Assembly: GCF_965638725.1 (NCBI RefSeq) | Contig: NC_134949.1 | Coordinates: 14,134,951-14,198,950 of the forward strand | Direction of reading: 5' to 3' | Origin: Aptenodytes patagonicus | Lineage: Eukaryota > Chordata > Aves > Sphenisciformes > Spheniscidae | DNA length: 64,000 bases | Shown: in pieces, positions 1 through 12,635 of the stretch | Layout: every line of letters starts with the position of its first letter | Numbering within the stretch: the first letter of the stretch is position 1 | Position numbers and translations under genes: made by a program | The notes under the pieces: generated by a model | What the model was told of the DNA's origin: nothing | Database searches by the model: none | What the model saw: only the letters and a program-made list of their open reading frames with translations

Positions 1-3000
1 TGTTATAGGTAAATTATCTCGATTAATGGAGTTTTAAAAGTTTCTATCATGCAATTTATTTTCAGTTTTGCTCACCCCTCTCTGTTTCTGGTCCTTCAAA
101 ATCTTTTTGTCCCTCATGGCTAGTGCTGTGGTGTTACAATTGTGGTGATAATCCTACCAGAGAACGTGGTCTGTCTACACAGGAGTGATCTTAAATCCTG
201 ATCTTGTTATACAAGATTTATAATTTTTTAATGAAAATACAATTCAGAAGAATGCTGTGGCAATTTGCTAGTCCTGTGTGTCAGTGATGTTGCTATATTA
301 CATTGATTGAGGGAAGAGAAAAACTCAGTTGTGCTAAATTACTATGTGCTTTGGTATCACCAAATAATCAGCACTGAGGTCTGGATTAAAAAAAAAAAAA
401 AAAAAGAAAAGATTAAAATGGATTTGTGGCACTTTCCTGTGACATACTAGAAGAACTGAATTCTCAGAAATGTCTTAATACTCACCAGGTCCCTTAAATG
501 TTTTGTGTTGGGCACCCTGAAATGTCAGCATCCCAAATCATCTCATGTCACTGGACCATATATGCAAGATGTGAATTACGATTTGATTTTTTTGTGGACT
601 TTCCGACTTTAACCCAACATTTAAAAATAGTTGAAAGGCATGGCTGACACATTTTGCCTGCCAATAGAGCCACTTCTCTGCTTCTTATGTTTTAAAAAGA
701 GCTGCCTTATGTATTACTTGAATTACAAAACTGCGTGCTGAGGCATTCCACCAAGCGATGGGTACCTGAGGAGACCTGGGAAGCAGCGAGATGCAGATGC
801 CTCTCGTAATACACCAATCGGTCCATTTCTTACTGGCCTTTTTCTTCAAAAGCTGATTTTAAAACAAAGATTTATCTCACAGCACTGAAAAGTCTGTGCT
901 AAATACAAAGAGGATGCAGACTGTAAATAAACAGATTTCATAAGCCTGCATGGATTAGATGCTTGCAGCCACATACTGCTACCTGGCTTCATCATCTGCA
1001 ATGCAACAAATGTAGCTGGTGAGCGCAGAAACTGCTTCTTTTTGCTCTTCCTGCCAGAGAACGTGATGCTGTTAGGGGAAAGGGAAGTTCCTACTTGTGT
1101 TTCAGCATCATGTGGAGCTGGACTGGTGCTGCAGCAGTGAAAATGAAGGTGCTTAGACTCCTGGCTCTTGGGCTACTGCACTGTGGAGCCTGAGCCTTCT
1201 CCTGTCCTTCACAGTTACTGCATGAACCAGCACTGGCTTAAAGGAACACACTTGACTCCTCGACAGTAAGAAATAAATCAAGAAATAAGAAAACTTGGTA
1301 CAGATTGCAGGGATGATCCCACACTCTGCATGCAAAGTTATTGATGGAGGATGAACACATGCTGCAAGAAAGCCTCCTTGGAACATCTGGCAGGATTATA
1401 AATAGCTGCATATTCCCAGAAGATAGGAGAAGGTTAAAAAGAGGCTCTGCTTTGTGCCTGCTGCTGCTAGCCAAAATATACATTACTATAGATCAGGAGG
1501 TAGGAGTGAAATTGTTAGCCAGCGGCTGGTCCAGGTGGAGTCCATTTCTTAGTAGTAGTTCTATTCTGAAACTCCACAAGCATCGAGGAAGCCATGGGGG
1601 AGCAAGCAGAAATAATTAGGGAATCTGTATGTCTAGAGTAAAGTTAAGTGTCCCCTGCTACTGACCCCTACTTCAGTGCTTTGCAGGGCTTGGCAGTGCC
1701 TACAAGCTGCCAAAAATGTGTTGGTGGAGGGTGAAAACGAGGTTATTCAAAACAGGTGTAAAGAGCGTCCTAACGTCCCTGTGCAACATGCCCAGCTAAG
1801 CTTCATTTCAGGGCCCAGAGCCGCACATTACACACAGCCACCAGGAAACACCAGTCACAGAACAGGAAAATAAAATTCCATCATGTAGGTAACCTGTTTT
1901 CCCATTCTCCTCTGGTGAACAGTGTCGGTTTGGCCTTTGTGCCTTCCTTAGTTACCTCAGAGGCTTAAAAGCCTTTTGGAAACCAGCACGTATTATTTCC
2001 TTAAGAACAATTTGCAACTTCCAGGCTGTGTGGGATAGTCACTCCATTGAGCCTAACTGCTCACACAAGGAACCCGTATCTACAGCTCCAGCTCAGAAAA
2101 AGTGAAGGAACTTTGCTCAGCCTTTGTTAGAGTGTTCTCCTAAATAAAGATGAATTTTATCACATAACTAAGCTTTCATTCAAGAAAGCACTTTTGCTTT
2201 CTAGTGCATCTCTAAAACAAAATTCAGATGTATTGCTTTGGTATTAAATTAGTTTGGGAGCTCCCACTGTTACCCCGAAGCTATGTTTCACCTCCAATGC
2301 ATTATACTAAAGCAGAAAGATATTTGCAAGTCAGCTTTTAAAACTGTAGCATTTCACTTGAGTTGCATTTATACGGGGAGTGGAAAGAACCTCTCCAACA
2401 TTTTTATTGTATCATTTACTCTGCAGTCAGGTTCTCGATAGCCCACTTGGCAACTATTTGGCATTTCCCGGCTTGCACTGTAGTCCCCATTAACAAACCC
2501 AGACAGGACGGAGGCCACGTGCCACACCATTTAGCAGTGACCAAAGCCCTACTCACACCCAGCTCTGAAGCATTTAGCTCAGCTGGCTCATCCAAAGTGA
2601 GCTCACACTAACTGGATGGAAGAAAACAGATTCAGCCTGGATTGCTCCAGGCTCTGGGATGCTCCGCATCCTCTTTCTTCAAACTGTGGCTACATTGCCT
2701 TTCAGTGGCCCTGTTCTGCTAACCGGAGCTCTAGCTGGGCGCTGAGTCTGCCTCTGCTTTGAATGCTGCTCAGCCTATTCAGGGGCCATAAAAGCTCTTT
2801 CTTGTTCCTTTCTCCTTGTCCTAGGGCTTCACCCTAGGAAAGCTGGCTACAGACTAGCAAACGGGCAAGCATATGCTTCATTTTAAGTAAATGGGTATTA
2901 CACTGAAACAAACTAGATCTATTCACATACTTAATGTAAAGGATATGCTTAAATGCCACCAGGATGCCTAAATCTTTGCAGAATTGAGCAACCTGCACTG

Positions 3001-3365
3001 GAACAAACCTCTACTTGAAAAAAATGATCAGCCTGGACTGATGTGCATCACCCTGTATTTGAAGCACAGTGGTTTCAAATGCATTGTCAATCCCCCTGTG
3101 TAACTCTTATGCGTGTTTGATTTAATTACTGCATGTGATAGCCTCAGGGAAAAATATCTGATTTTTTAATGTTCATATCAGTTGCTAAACCTTGTGTGAA
3201 GGAAGCCAGCATGAAGTATGCGCAGTATGAGGAAGACTAATGTCCACACTTCTACCGCATCACTTAGGCTGTAACTAATATCAGCCATTCCTGCAAAGGT
3301 AAGGGCTCTGAAAGAAGCTCATACAGCTCCTTACTAATGGCAAAAATATGAGCCTTAAATTTGGA
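1..3365. other. Intergenic sequence, no gene recognised
   Basis: No open frame here exceeds about 92 codons and none shows a domain, splice pattern or codon bias that I can defend. Composition is ordinary AT-leaning avian intergenic DNA. Local items are an A18 run at 388-405 and a small perfect hairpin at 2820-2838 (CCTAGGG, 5-base loop, CCCTAGG). By distance this is probably part of the far upstream flank of LHFPL3; a divergently placed neighbour is not visible. Confidence 0.6.
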
Positions 3366-3457
3366 TTCATAGAATCATAGAACCATAGAATCATTAAGGT
3401 TGGAAAAGACCTCTAAGATCATTGAGTCCAACCGTCAACCCAACACCACCATGCCCA

Positions 3458-3838
3458 CTAAACCATGTCCCTAAGCGCCTCATCTACTCGTCTTTTAAAT
3501 ACCTCCAGGGATGGGGACTCAACCACTTCCCTGGGCAGCCTGTGCCAATGCTTGACAACCCTTTCGGTAAAAAAATTTTTCCTCATGTCCAATCTAAACC
3601 TCCCCTGGCACAACTTGAGGCCATTTCCTCTCGTCCTATCGCTAGTTACTTGGGAGAAGGGACCGACACCCACCTCGCTACAACCTCCTTTCAGGGAGTT
3701 GTAGAGAGCGATGAGGTCTCCCCTGAGCCTCCTTTTCTCCAGGCTAAACAACCCCAGTTCCCTCAGCCGCTCCTCATAAGACTTGTTCTCCAGACCCCTC
3801 ACCAGCCTCATTGCCCTTCTCTCGACACGCTCCAGCAC
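3458..3838 (-). pseudogene. CR1 ORF2 C-terminal fragment, shifted frame
   Basis: This is the continuation of the same CR1 ORF2 in the next frame. It starts with [16 protein letters not shown] and runs through [20 protein letters not shown], a block ending in [12 protein letters not shown], and then [22 protein letters not shown] before the natural stop. These are hallmark blocks of the CR1 C-terminus, and the same order is seen in the second copy at 20479-20874. The Met at 3838 is internal to ORF2 and not a gene start. The two minus-strand frames overlap in coordinates because the upstream one runs on out of frame after the 1-base deletion. Confidence 0.9.
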
Positions 3839-4392
3839 CTCAATGTCCTTCTTGTAGTGAGGGGCCCAAATTGAACACGGTATTCGAGGTGTGGCCTCCC
3901 CAGTGCCGAGTACAGGGGCACGATCACTTCCCTACTCCTGCTGGCCACACTATTTCTGATACAGGCCAGGATGCCATTGGCCTTCTTGGCCGCCTGGGCA
4001 CACTGCCGGCTCATGTTCAGCTGGCTGTCGACCAGCACCCCCAGGTCCTTTTCCGACAGGCAGCTTTCCAGCCCCTCTTCCCCAAGCCTGTAGCGCTGCA
4101 TGGGGTTGTTGTGGCCGAAATGCAGGACCCAGCACTTGGCCTTGTTGGATCTCATACAGTTGGCCTGGGCCCATCGATCCAGCCTGTCCCGGTCCCTCTG
4201 CAGAGCCTTCCTACCCTCGAGCAGATCAACACTCCCGCCCAACTTGGTGTCGTCTGCAAACTTACTGAGGGTGCACTCGATCCCCTCATCCAGATCATTG
4301 ATAAAGATATTGAACAAGACCGGCCCCAAAACTGAGCCCTGGGGAACACCGCTCGTGGCCGGCCACCAGCTGGATTTAACTCCATTCACCAC
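3808..4392 (-). pseudogene. CR1 ORF2 reverse transcriptase fragment
   Basis: This frame encodes 194 residues from an internal Met; the open frame also continues upstream to the 5' truncation, so the Met is not a true start. RT landmarks in order are [22 protein letters not shown] (residues 14-35, RT motif B region), FADDTKL (45-51, motif C with both catalytic Asp), then EKDLGVLVD and [21 protein letters not shown]. After residue about 170 the protein leaves the CR1 consensus because of a 1-base deletion near 3868, and ends at an out-of-frame stop. It lacks RT motif A, the endonuclease domain and ORF1. It is a dead fragment, although its catalytic box is unchanged. Confidence 0.9.
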
Positions 4393-7300
4393 AACTCTCT
4401 GGGCCCGGCCATCCAGCCAGTTTTTGACCCAGCACAGAGTACACCTGTCTAAGCCATGAACCTATCTTCCAGCCTATTCCAGCCTGAGGCGTGTTCCAGC
4501 CTATCTTCCTTACAAATGCAGGTCTTCATTAGAATTGAAATGAGAGGGCCGGGGGGGGGGCAGCCTGTTCTGGGGCAGACAGACAAACAGGGGCTGCTTC
4601 ACGCTGTCTTTCTGAATCATTGAATTCACCAGAGCTTGTGTTACTGTTTCCATTAAGTGTTAAAACTGTCTTTAAAAAGAATTAACTATCCTCTTTGGGT
4701 TTTGTAGTATGTACTCTGCAACAGTCTAAAAACATTGATTAGCATCAGTGCCATCTCCTCTTCTTCCATTCAGCCAACAACCTGCTTTGGATTCCCCATC
4801 TCCTTCTGTGTTTAGGCTGGAGGCTGCTCAGGGCTCCTGCCTTCCGCCTGTTTTGCCTCCTTTTACAATGGCTCAGAAGAAGAGGGGACTATTTAACAAG
4901 AGATCAGTTTGGCATTAATATAAGAAGGATCTTTGAAAATTGTGTTGTTTACATCATTCAGAACAGTGCACTATGTGCCAAAATCTCACGCCATTCTCTG
5001 CGTTTACTCATCTCTCCACATAGACTTGGACTGGGCACAGTCCAAGCAGAATAATTAACAAAGCATTAATCTGATGACAAAATACTTGCAGTTTTGTCCA
5101 TCTTTGGAATTTCTCTGCCACACAGGCATTTCTTTAGTTCCAGGTTTTGTTGTCCATGGTATGTCCAGCACATCCATTCCAGTCTCTGGAGAAACACACA
5201 AAGCACTGAGTGTCAGACACAATTAAAATGAACTGAAATGAGTAAGGTAAAAGGCAAGCCCAACCATTCTCATTTAGTTACATGCCATGTTTCTTTCAGC
5301 AGCTCGTATGCCTGTCTCCTAGATTATGTGGGCATACTTCTCACCAAGCATGGGAGAGGGAGACGTATCTTGGAGCATACCTGGAAGCAAATTTTTTCAA
5401 GTCTACCTTAAGAATGGGCAGTTATTAAAATAATGTAAAGAGGTACTAGCATCCCTTACAACCTGTGGACACCAAGTCTGGTACTTTAATCATCCCCTTG
5501 TCTCTTTGCTAAGAGCATGCTGTTCCAGTGCACTGAATGGCCTGAACTGAGAGTGGGTCCCAGCAATGGGATGCTGTAGCCTGGCTGCAATGGATTCCTA
5601 ATTTCAAGTACACCGACTGACTAATCCTTATTACAGCTTTATCATTTCTTACTTTGACTCTTCAATAAGGCATAAATGACCAGGTGAGCTCCAGCAGAGG
5701 CAGAAATTGAGTGCATGTATTCCAGCTCACAGGCTATCTTCCTCAGCGGCCATCCTTCCCCACTTCAGCAGCAGAGGAGTTAACCAGGCAGTATCTGAGA
5801 TGCATACTGGCCCGAAGGATCAAAACAAAGCTAATGGCAAGTGACAACCTGCTCTCCTGCAGCTCCAGCTGCAGAATCCCTATGGCAACTTAGCCAAAAT
5901 GAAACTGTCTTCACCCACGCATCTCCGCAATTGCAGGAAGCTCTCTCTGAGTGCCCAAAAAAGCAAGTGAACCTGATAGCAGATATGCTTTCTTGTCACC
6001 ACAGAGATAAGGTATATATCTTCAGCAATTTTTTACAGGGACCATCTTATCCAGATCATCTCTGTAACAAAAAACGTGAGCACTTTCCACTCTATTCCTA
6101 GCAAAAAAAATCCTCACAAAAAACCCGCAACATTCAGCAGCATATAATACACTGATCTCTGCAACAGCCACAAATCAGCAATAACCTGGTCTTTTTAATA
6201 TATTGTTAGCACCACAGAGCAAAGAGCACAGAGAACATGAACAGAGACTGAAACAGGGGAGTATAACGAGAACATTTTAATGGTCATTTTAAGTCCTCCT
6301 TAATCTAACCTCTATACTTGAATTTACAAAGAGTCCATGCTACAAGCTTTTTGTTTCAACATCTGTACATCATCAAATACTGCTGGAGCGGCCCCAACAC
6401 ACTTAGATTTTAAAAAGTCTAAAAAATCTGAAGAAACCTTCAGAAAACATCAAACAACCCTTAAGCAATTCAAGTTCCCCACTAGTAGCAGGGAAGATAC
6501 CAGAATGCTTTCTGCCTGTAAGCTTTTTGTATTTCTTCTTAGTTCTGTACTGCCTGTGAGTAAAGTTTGTCTGAGCACAAGGAATTAATACTTACTCGAG
6601 TTTGCCTTCCCCATTCTCTTAACTGCTGATATTTCAGTTCCTGTAACAATAAACAGCATCTCACTTTTATTTCAGTCTGTCTTCAGCTAAACTTAAAAAC
6701 CCTGATAAAGTTTCTCCAAATTTAATTTTGGAATCAAAGGAATTTCCAGATTTCCCCATATCAGTGCCAACCGCAGTCAAATACACTGCAGCTCAGGAGC
6801 TCCAGCTAAAAATAGTTATAGTTCAGGGGAGTCAAACCAACTTTTCTGTGTGTTTACAATGAGCACGGGAAGTCTCCATCCTTTATCAGGATTTTGGAGT
6901 AACTGATCCCTCAGGACCTCATCGAGAATAGTGTTTCTTGTTGCTTTCCTGCACTGTGAGGTCAGGAAGGCTGTGTTTTTAGGTGGACTGGCCACTGACA
7001 GGGCACTAGATCAGCTTGAAGGCTTGTGGTCCCTAATCTCCAAAAGGGTGGTAGTGTCCTATACTTAGAGAGGTTCACTAAAGCTTGAAAGAGTTTTGAG
7101 GAGAAGACATGATAGGAAGCCCGAGGAGTTTTGGGGTATTTTGTACACGCCCCAGACATTTTGTGTCATGTATTGGCCATCTCTCTGCAGGCTAGATTTG
7201 TAGCTGAGCACAGATAGCACTGGTCATGAGCAACGGAGCTGTGATCCAGATGAAGGGTGGGTGGAGCAACTACATGACGTGAGATGGGAGAGTGCAGTTA

Positions 7301-9384
7301 GGTCTTGCATATTTCTGTGTACCGTATTTCTGACACATCAGGGATGCAGCAGACCCACTTAGTACATGCTGCCTACATGGCCAGATGCACAGTAGCCCCT
7401 TGTTCCTAAACCCGTACAAGAGTAGTCCATTAGACGTTATTAATGGAGGAGGCTTTTCATCACTGTTGCTGCACATTTAATAATTTAAAGCTATAACACA
7501 TATTGCAGCTACAAGGAAATATTCATCATTTACTATTTAACCATGAAGAATTTTGAATATTTCTAAAGGACTTGGTCATTGTCTTACACTTATTTTTTAT
7601 ATTAGTGTGTTTTGGGGATTTTTTTGCCAGGGAAGTAACTGCAATCCTACCTGCAGATGAATTTTGTATATGTGAGTCAAAAAATGTACTTTTGTATGCA
7701 TGTTTATGCAGATGTTTTTGTCTTCATCTTCAGAGGAATACAGAACAAAATAATACTCAAATCATAAGTAATCCATATTTTTAATGTAAGTTCCAAGTAT
7801 CCTTCAGTTATGCGAATCTTTCTTTTTGCATCTTGGGTTAGGACAAAAGGCAGCTGAAATGCCTCTGAACAAGGATATTAATTTGAGGAGAGGCTGACTT
7901 TGTTTCATTGTAATCTGAAGAGAGCAATAACAGTATGCAAAATGCCTAATATGATTCACTAACTGCAACTGTATGGAAAGGCATGTTGACTGGCAAAATC
8001 TTCAAGACTTTAACAAAGTTCATCCTAGGAGCCTTAGAGTTGTACAGCCAGCTGGCTGGGACTTGGGCTGCAGCAGTCTGGTTCATTTGTGCACCTGATG
8101 CAATAGCATTTTAACCTACAGTTGTTGATCCAGAAACTCTGGAATTAGATGTTTTGAGCCTCACCTTAATTTTCCGCTGAAGGATATGCAAGAAACTCAG
8201 TACTTCCCCTGCTTTATTTCACTTTACTGAACTTTCAATCTAGTAAATGTCATCACACCCATGTTTGCATGGCTCTTAGTGGGTCCGATTCATACAGAGC
8301 TCTTGGTTCACACTCACAGAGCACAGCCAGCAGCCAGGAAGGGAAATACATCCTTGTATTCCTGATGTCAAAGAAGTAGGGCCTTTTGGACCTTTTTTTT
8401 CTGTCTTTGATAGTAGGCCAGAATATGAAATACAAAAGTTTCCCTGTAACCCAGGCTGAAATATTCAGAAGTAACAGTTGCTGTTTTCTGTCTGAAGAAG
8501 AAAAAAATGCTGTTCAGTCTTTCTTCAGTGCAAAGACCTGCTACTGAATGAAGCTACTTGCTTCTGAGACTGCTGAGAAGTTGAGACTCCATTGTCTGAG
8601 GCTTAACAAAGCCTCTCTTGGGTTCAATAGACTTCGATGTAAAATGTTCAAGAAAAGGATTGTTTAAATAGGAGTCATATCTGTGATGATTTAAAAATAT
8701 AAGCAAGATGGGCCTTCGAGGGGGTGGTAACATCTTATTAGACCAGCAGAAAGTTGCGTAAAAAGCGTGTGCTTTTCATCTTACCCGAAGGGCTTTCGTG
8801 CCTGAAAGCTCTTCTCTGTTTCCAGCTGCATCAGGCAGTCAAATGGAGAGGTAACCTCTCCACATGAGCCTTGTCTCTATCGGTAAGAATTATCATCTCT
8901 CCCTGCCTGTTCTGATGTGGAATTGCTATAATTTGTAAGTTGATTTTCTTCTCAAAACTCTTCTCACTGTCTGAGTCCAATTGTCTTGGAAAGCTTTAAA
9001 TAACAACACATTTCTCCATACTCAGGTTGTCTCCCTATAGATACTTACTACTTAAAGGATAAGGTACCCCAGTATGAAAGCAAACTATCCTTCTTCTACA
9101 ACTAATACAATAAAAAACAGGGATTTTTATTATTTTTCTCAGCATGACCAAAGTCCTCGTAGAAAAGGCAGTGTGGTTTATCAGCTGGAATATGGACCCC
9201 AGGGCAGGAAATCAGGCTCTGTTCCTCATCTGCCACTCAGTGGTTTTGCCATGTGAGTAAAGTGTGAATTTTGCAGGCCGTGCTGATCTGTGTCCAAGCA
9301 GAAGCTGCACAGCTACAGTTAAGATAAGGCTCACCCCCACACACACACATCCTGCTAAGAGAGAATTGCACCTTCTCTGGTTCA

Positions 9385-9404
9385 GTGCCGTGCTAGCACG
9401 GCAC
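9385..9404. repeat. Perfect 20-base palindrome
   Basis: GTGCCGTGCT is followed immediately by its exact reverse complement AGCACGGCAC with no spacer. The next bases on each side do not pair, so the palindrome is exactly 20 bases. It contains two CpG sites in an otherwise CpG-poor area. No flanking gene or repeat explains it. Confidence 0.85.
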
Positions 9405-10666
9405 AGGGCTGACTCCGGGCTCGGAGCAGAAATAAGTTTACATCTGCCTGCACAAGAGCACACAAAGAAGTGACTGTGCCTCCAGACCTCCTCTCACTTA
9501 TCTGCATGGTTTAGGGAGATTGGAACAGGAATTTTTGCATCCAGCATCTTATTATAACAGTTCTTGCAGTTAAACTGTGATCTTCTTTGGGGTGATCCTA
9601 TAGAAATTATTAATTAATCTGCCATATTACTTAATATTAAAACCCACTGTACAAGTAGTCCAGGAAGATCATTAGCATTCTTCACGAGATAAATCTGGAA
9701 ATGTAGCGGTACATGCTAAACGATGAAAAGATGTTCAGGTGCCTTTCTCAGGGAAATGACTTCTCTTCCCTGGTGGGTTGTGATTACTCGGAAACTGCAT
9801 AATCTGAGATGGTGATGCCTGTCTCTTCTCCTGAATGATTAGAAACCTTTCCTGTCAGAAAATATTTAGAGCATAGTTTGTCTTCCATTGCTTTCAGTTC
9901 CCAAAGCAATTACATCAGAAAGAGTAAGAGCCAGGCTAGTGTGATTTTCTTTTAAACTGATGCAGTTTTATCACTAGAAACCTACTACCGATGTATATTC
10001 TGGATGTGTGGGTGCTTATTCTGCCAGAATCGTTATTTCCCTGATGATATTGAAAACTGTCTCCACATGAAGAGGATGGTATTGCTGTACCTAAGTCAGT
10101 ATGGGTAACATCTTGTGAATTCTAGTTTTGGCAAGGCCTAAGAAATAGATACAAGTTTAGCTTAGAGGGCACCCCAGCTTCCTATTGCTCTCTGCTCTTG
10201 ATTCTGGTTTCTGTGCCTGACCAAGGGCTGTTACTGCTCCGAGGGCAACAATTCTGGATTGTCCCCAGCCCTTATATTCAGAGGTTATGGAATATGCATC
10301 CATAAAGTGAGAAATACTTTCTCCTTTGGTTATAGTGTGTGTTTGTAATTATGTCATATGACTTAGCTGTGTTTCGCAAAAACCTATCTTCTAACAAAGC
10401 ATCCAGCCCTGGTGCATGGTCTATAATTCACAGGGAAATCAGTTCACTTCTCTGGTAACACAAATTAGGAGAGGGATTCTGGAAAGAACAGGCTAAGATT
10501 GACAACTGGACTGGAGAGGCTAAATGGTTTTGTGAGAGGGATGCAGGGATGGGGGAAAGAGTGCCTGCCCTGCTCAGCTGTGCCGCTTCTACAGCGCGGG
10601 GCTGGATTTTAATTTCCACTGGGTTTAGGAATCCAACACCAAATTTCTAGTTTTTAGCAGGCAGTT

Positions 10667-10684
10667 AAAAAAAAAAAAAAAAAA
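10667..10684 (+). repeat. A18 homopolymer
   Basis: Run of 18 A. The sequence to its left is not recognisable as a processed cDNA copy and I see no target-site duplication, so I call it a plain homopolymer and not the tail of a retrocopy. Confidence 0.8.
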
Positions 10685-12390
10685 GGCAGTGCCACCACTG
10701 GTTTGTTTTGGTTTTAGTGTATTCAAGGCTATAAGCTACTCTTCTGTCTCAGGCTATTGACATCATTTTGCACCTTTTTGCTTCTAATCTTATTATCTCT
10801 TATACAAGCAATACACATCCAAACATAGAATAGTGGTTTCTGTTCTGGCTAGGACATAGAGCCAAATAACTTTTAAATATAATAAATAATCATCCATGAT
10901 CAATCTATTTCAGACAACCACAGCAAAGAAGTCAGTAACTATCTCTCTAGGAGTGGGAGATAGTAATTTCCTAGGCATTAAGAATCATCTTAAGATAACT
11001 TTGAAACATAATAAAACTATAGACCAGTTTTTAAGGCAATATATGGCATTCAGCTTTTCCTTTCTTCCCATACATCAATGTCTTTCCCCTTCTCTCTTTC
11101 CTCTTTCAGACCAGGCCTTTGAAAAGGTTAGCTGTGTTTCTATAGTAATCTGAAGAACTGAGTAACTCAAAAGGGGAAGATCTTTCTGAGTATTAAATAG
11201 CTTGTTCATCAGCAGGACACTATGCCTGTATGTTAAGACACAGTCCTAGTGTGTCCTCAGCTGTTCTCAAGCTTTCTTGCTGTTTCTCCAGTAACAACAG
11301 TTCAAGCTTTCAGGCCTCGACACTTCGAGGAGCATTAACCACATGTTGCTTAGAAATGTTTGCAAATATGCAGAATGACTTTGATACTTTGCCCCACAAA
11401 GAGAAGGAAGTGATTTAGGAAAAACTGATGTAATTTAGAAAGAAAAGGCTCAGCTTCCATTTCATCAGCTATGTGGTACCAAAGGCGAGGGGAGATCATT
11501 TACCCAGAGTGCAGAGGTCACCTGCCATTTGCTTCAGTATTTGCAGGTATTTTGGTAGGGTTTGGGGAGGGGGATGGAAGTCTCTTTGATAAGAGGATAT
11601 TTCACACATGGCAAAGTCTGAACAACTGCTCTGAGCACATCGTTCTGAGCTTTCCATAGGGCCTCAGCCTCCACTGCACTTGGCTGAATGCATTCAATTT
11701 GGGCTGATTTCAGCAACTAAATGTCACAGGCCTGTGTCATTGCTTGTAAACGTTGGGAACCAGGGGTACAAATGAAGGAGCTATGGCAAAACCAGGCAAC
11801 ACACTGCAGAAGCTGAATTAATTGCTGATAGAGGTGGGGAAGACAGGAGAGTAATTTTGAGCTTTCCCTTCTAAATGTGTCTTTCGGAGTTACCTTTTGA
11901 TAACTTTTGGTATCATTAAAGTGGCAAAAGAATAACAAAACAAAAAAAAGCAGAGGAAAGACAGAAAGTTAGAGCAAGCTGAGACATCCTGAGTTATTTT
12001 GGGATAGTGACGGATGAGTACCCCCATAGTACTTCAGCTGTTGCAATTTTAGATGCCGGGTCAGTACCAAACACAAGAAGTGGATGTGACATGCAAGGAG
12101 CATAAGTGCATCACACAGACGGGAGGAGGGACCGTGATTTTGCCTGCCCCTTCCCAGGTCTCCAGTTTGTAGGTACCCTGGCTGCACTTCCAAGAGGCCA
12201 GTGGCACTTTTCAAGACTGTTTCTGGTTCCCAGGCTTGTGGCTCCAGGCTGGCAGTCCTTTCTATGTCAGTATTTTTTCAGCAGACAATTTCTTCTGTTT
12301 AGTAATTTTCCCCTTCTAACCAGCCGCCTTGCTGGCTGCTCACATCAAGGTTGGTTTCTTGTCTTTTTCTCTGTTATGTTCATCTGCCAG

Positions 12391-12635
12391 GTTTGAGTCT
12401 CTGTATAGTTGGTTTATGTCTTCCTCCTTTTCCTTATCATCCCATTTGACAAGGTCCTGAATCAGATAATCTTAACGAAATAAACATTATTATATCCACA
12501 TATCCTTATCAGTCAGTGTGACTGACTCCCATCACTGCCTCCCGTATTGGTTGTTGGTTTGGTTTGGGTCTCTGTGCCCTCTTGCTTGTGGCTTCCTCCT
12601 TTTCTTATCATCCCCTTTTGCATTGGAAAGATCCT
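12391..12635 (+). repeat. Imperfect direct duplication, units about 75 bases
   Basis: Two diverged direct copies start at about 12391 and 12557. Both read GGTTTGRGTCTCTGT, then a variable middle, then a CTTCCTCCTTTTC block followed by TTATCATCCC, then a weaker match ending around GGTCCTG or GATCCTTG. The offset is about 165 bases. They are separated by unrelated sequence that includes AACGAAATAAACATT. Origin unknown: an old local duplication, or two fragments of an unrecognised repeat. Confidence 0.55.

Larger units (their letters stand above)
3366..4459 (-). mobile_element. CR1 LINE, 5'-truncated, young copy with intact FADD box
   Basis: Non-LTR retrotransposon fragment read on the minus strand. 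It carries the end of ORF2, with the reverse transcriptase (RT) C-terminal half and the region after it, then the short 3' UTR and three (ATTCTATG)-type octamers at about 3367-3391, one with a mismatch. The element is truncated at its 5' end near 4459, in the CWVKNWLDG region of RT. The RT frame contains [11 protein letters not shown] and the catalytic box FADD (codons at 4249-4260). Downstream, the VERRA...[17 protein letters not shown] and [12 protein letters not shown] blocks typical of the CR1 C-terminus follow. The two parts are in different frames because one T is missing from a T run near 3868, so the copy is not a complete functional gene. CR1 copies normally insert already truncated at the 5' end. 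Subfamily was not determined. Confidence 0.95.

Noticed and set aside
388..405. A18 run as a possible retrocopy tail
   Set aside because: No coding similarity to the left, no target-site duplication and no polyadenylation signal placed before it.
3811..4335. 174-codon plus-strand frame inside the first CR1
   Set aside because: It is the antisense shadow of the CR1 reverse transcriptase fragment.
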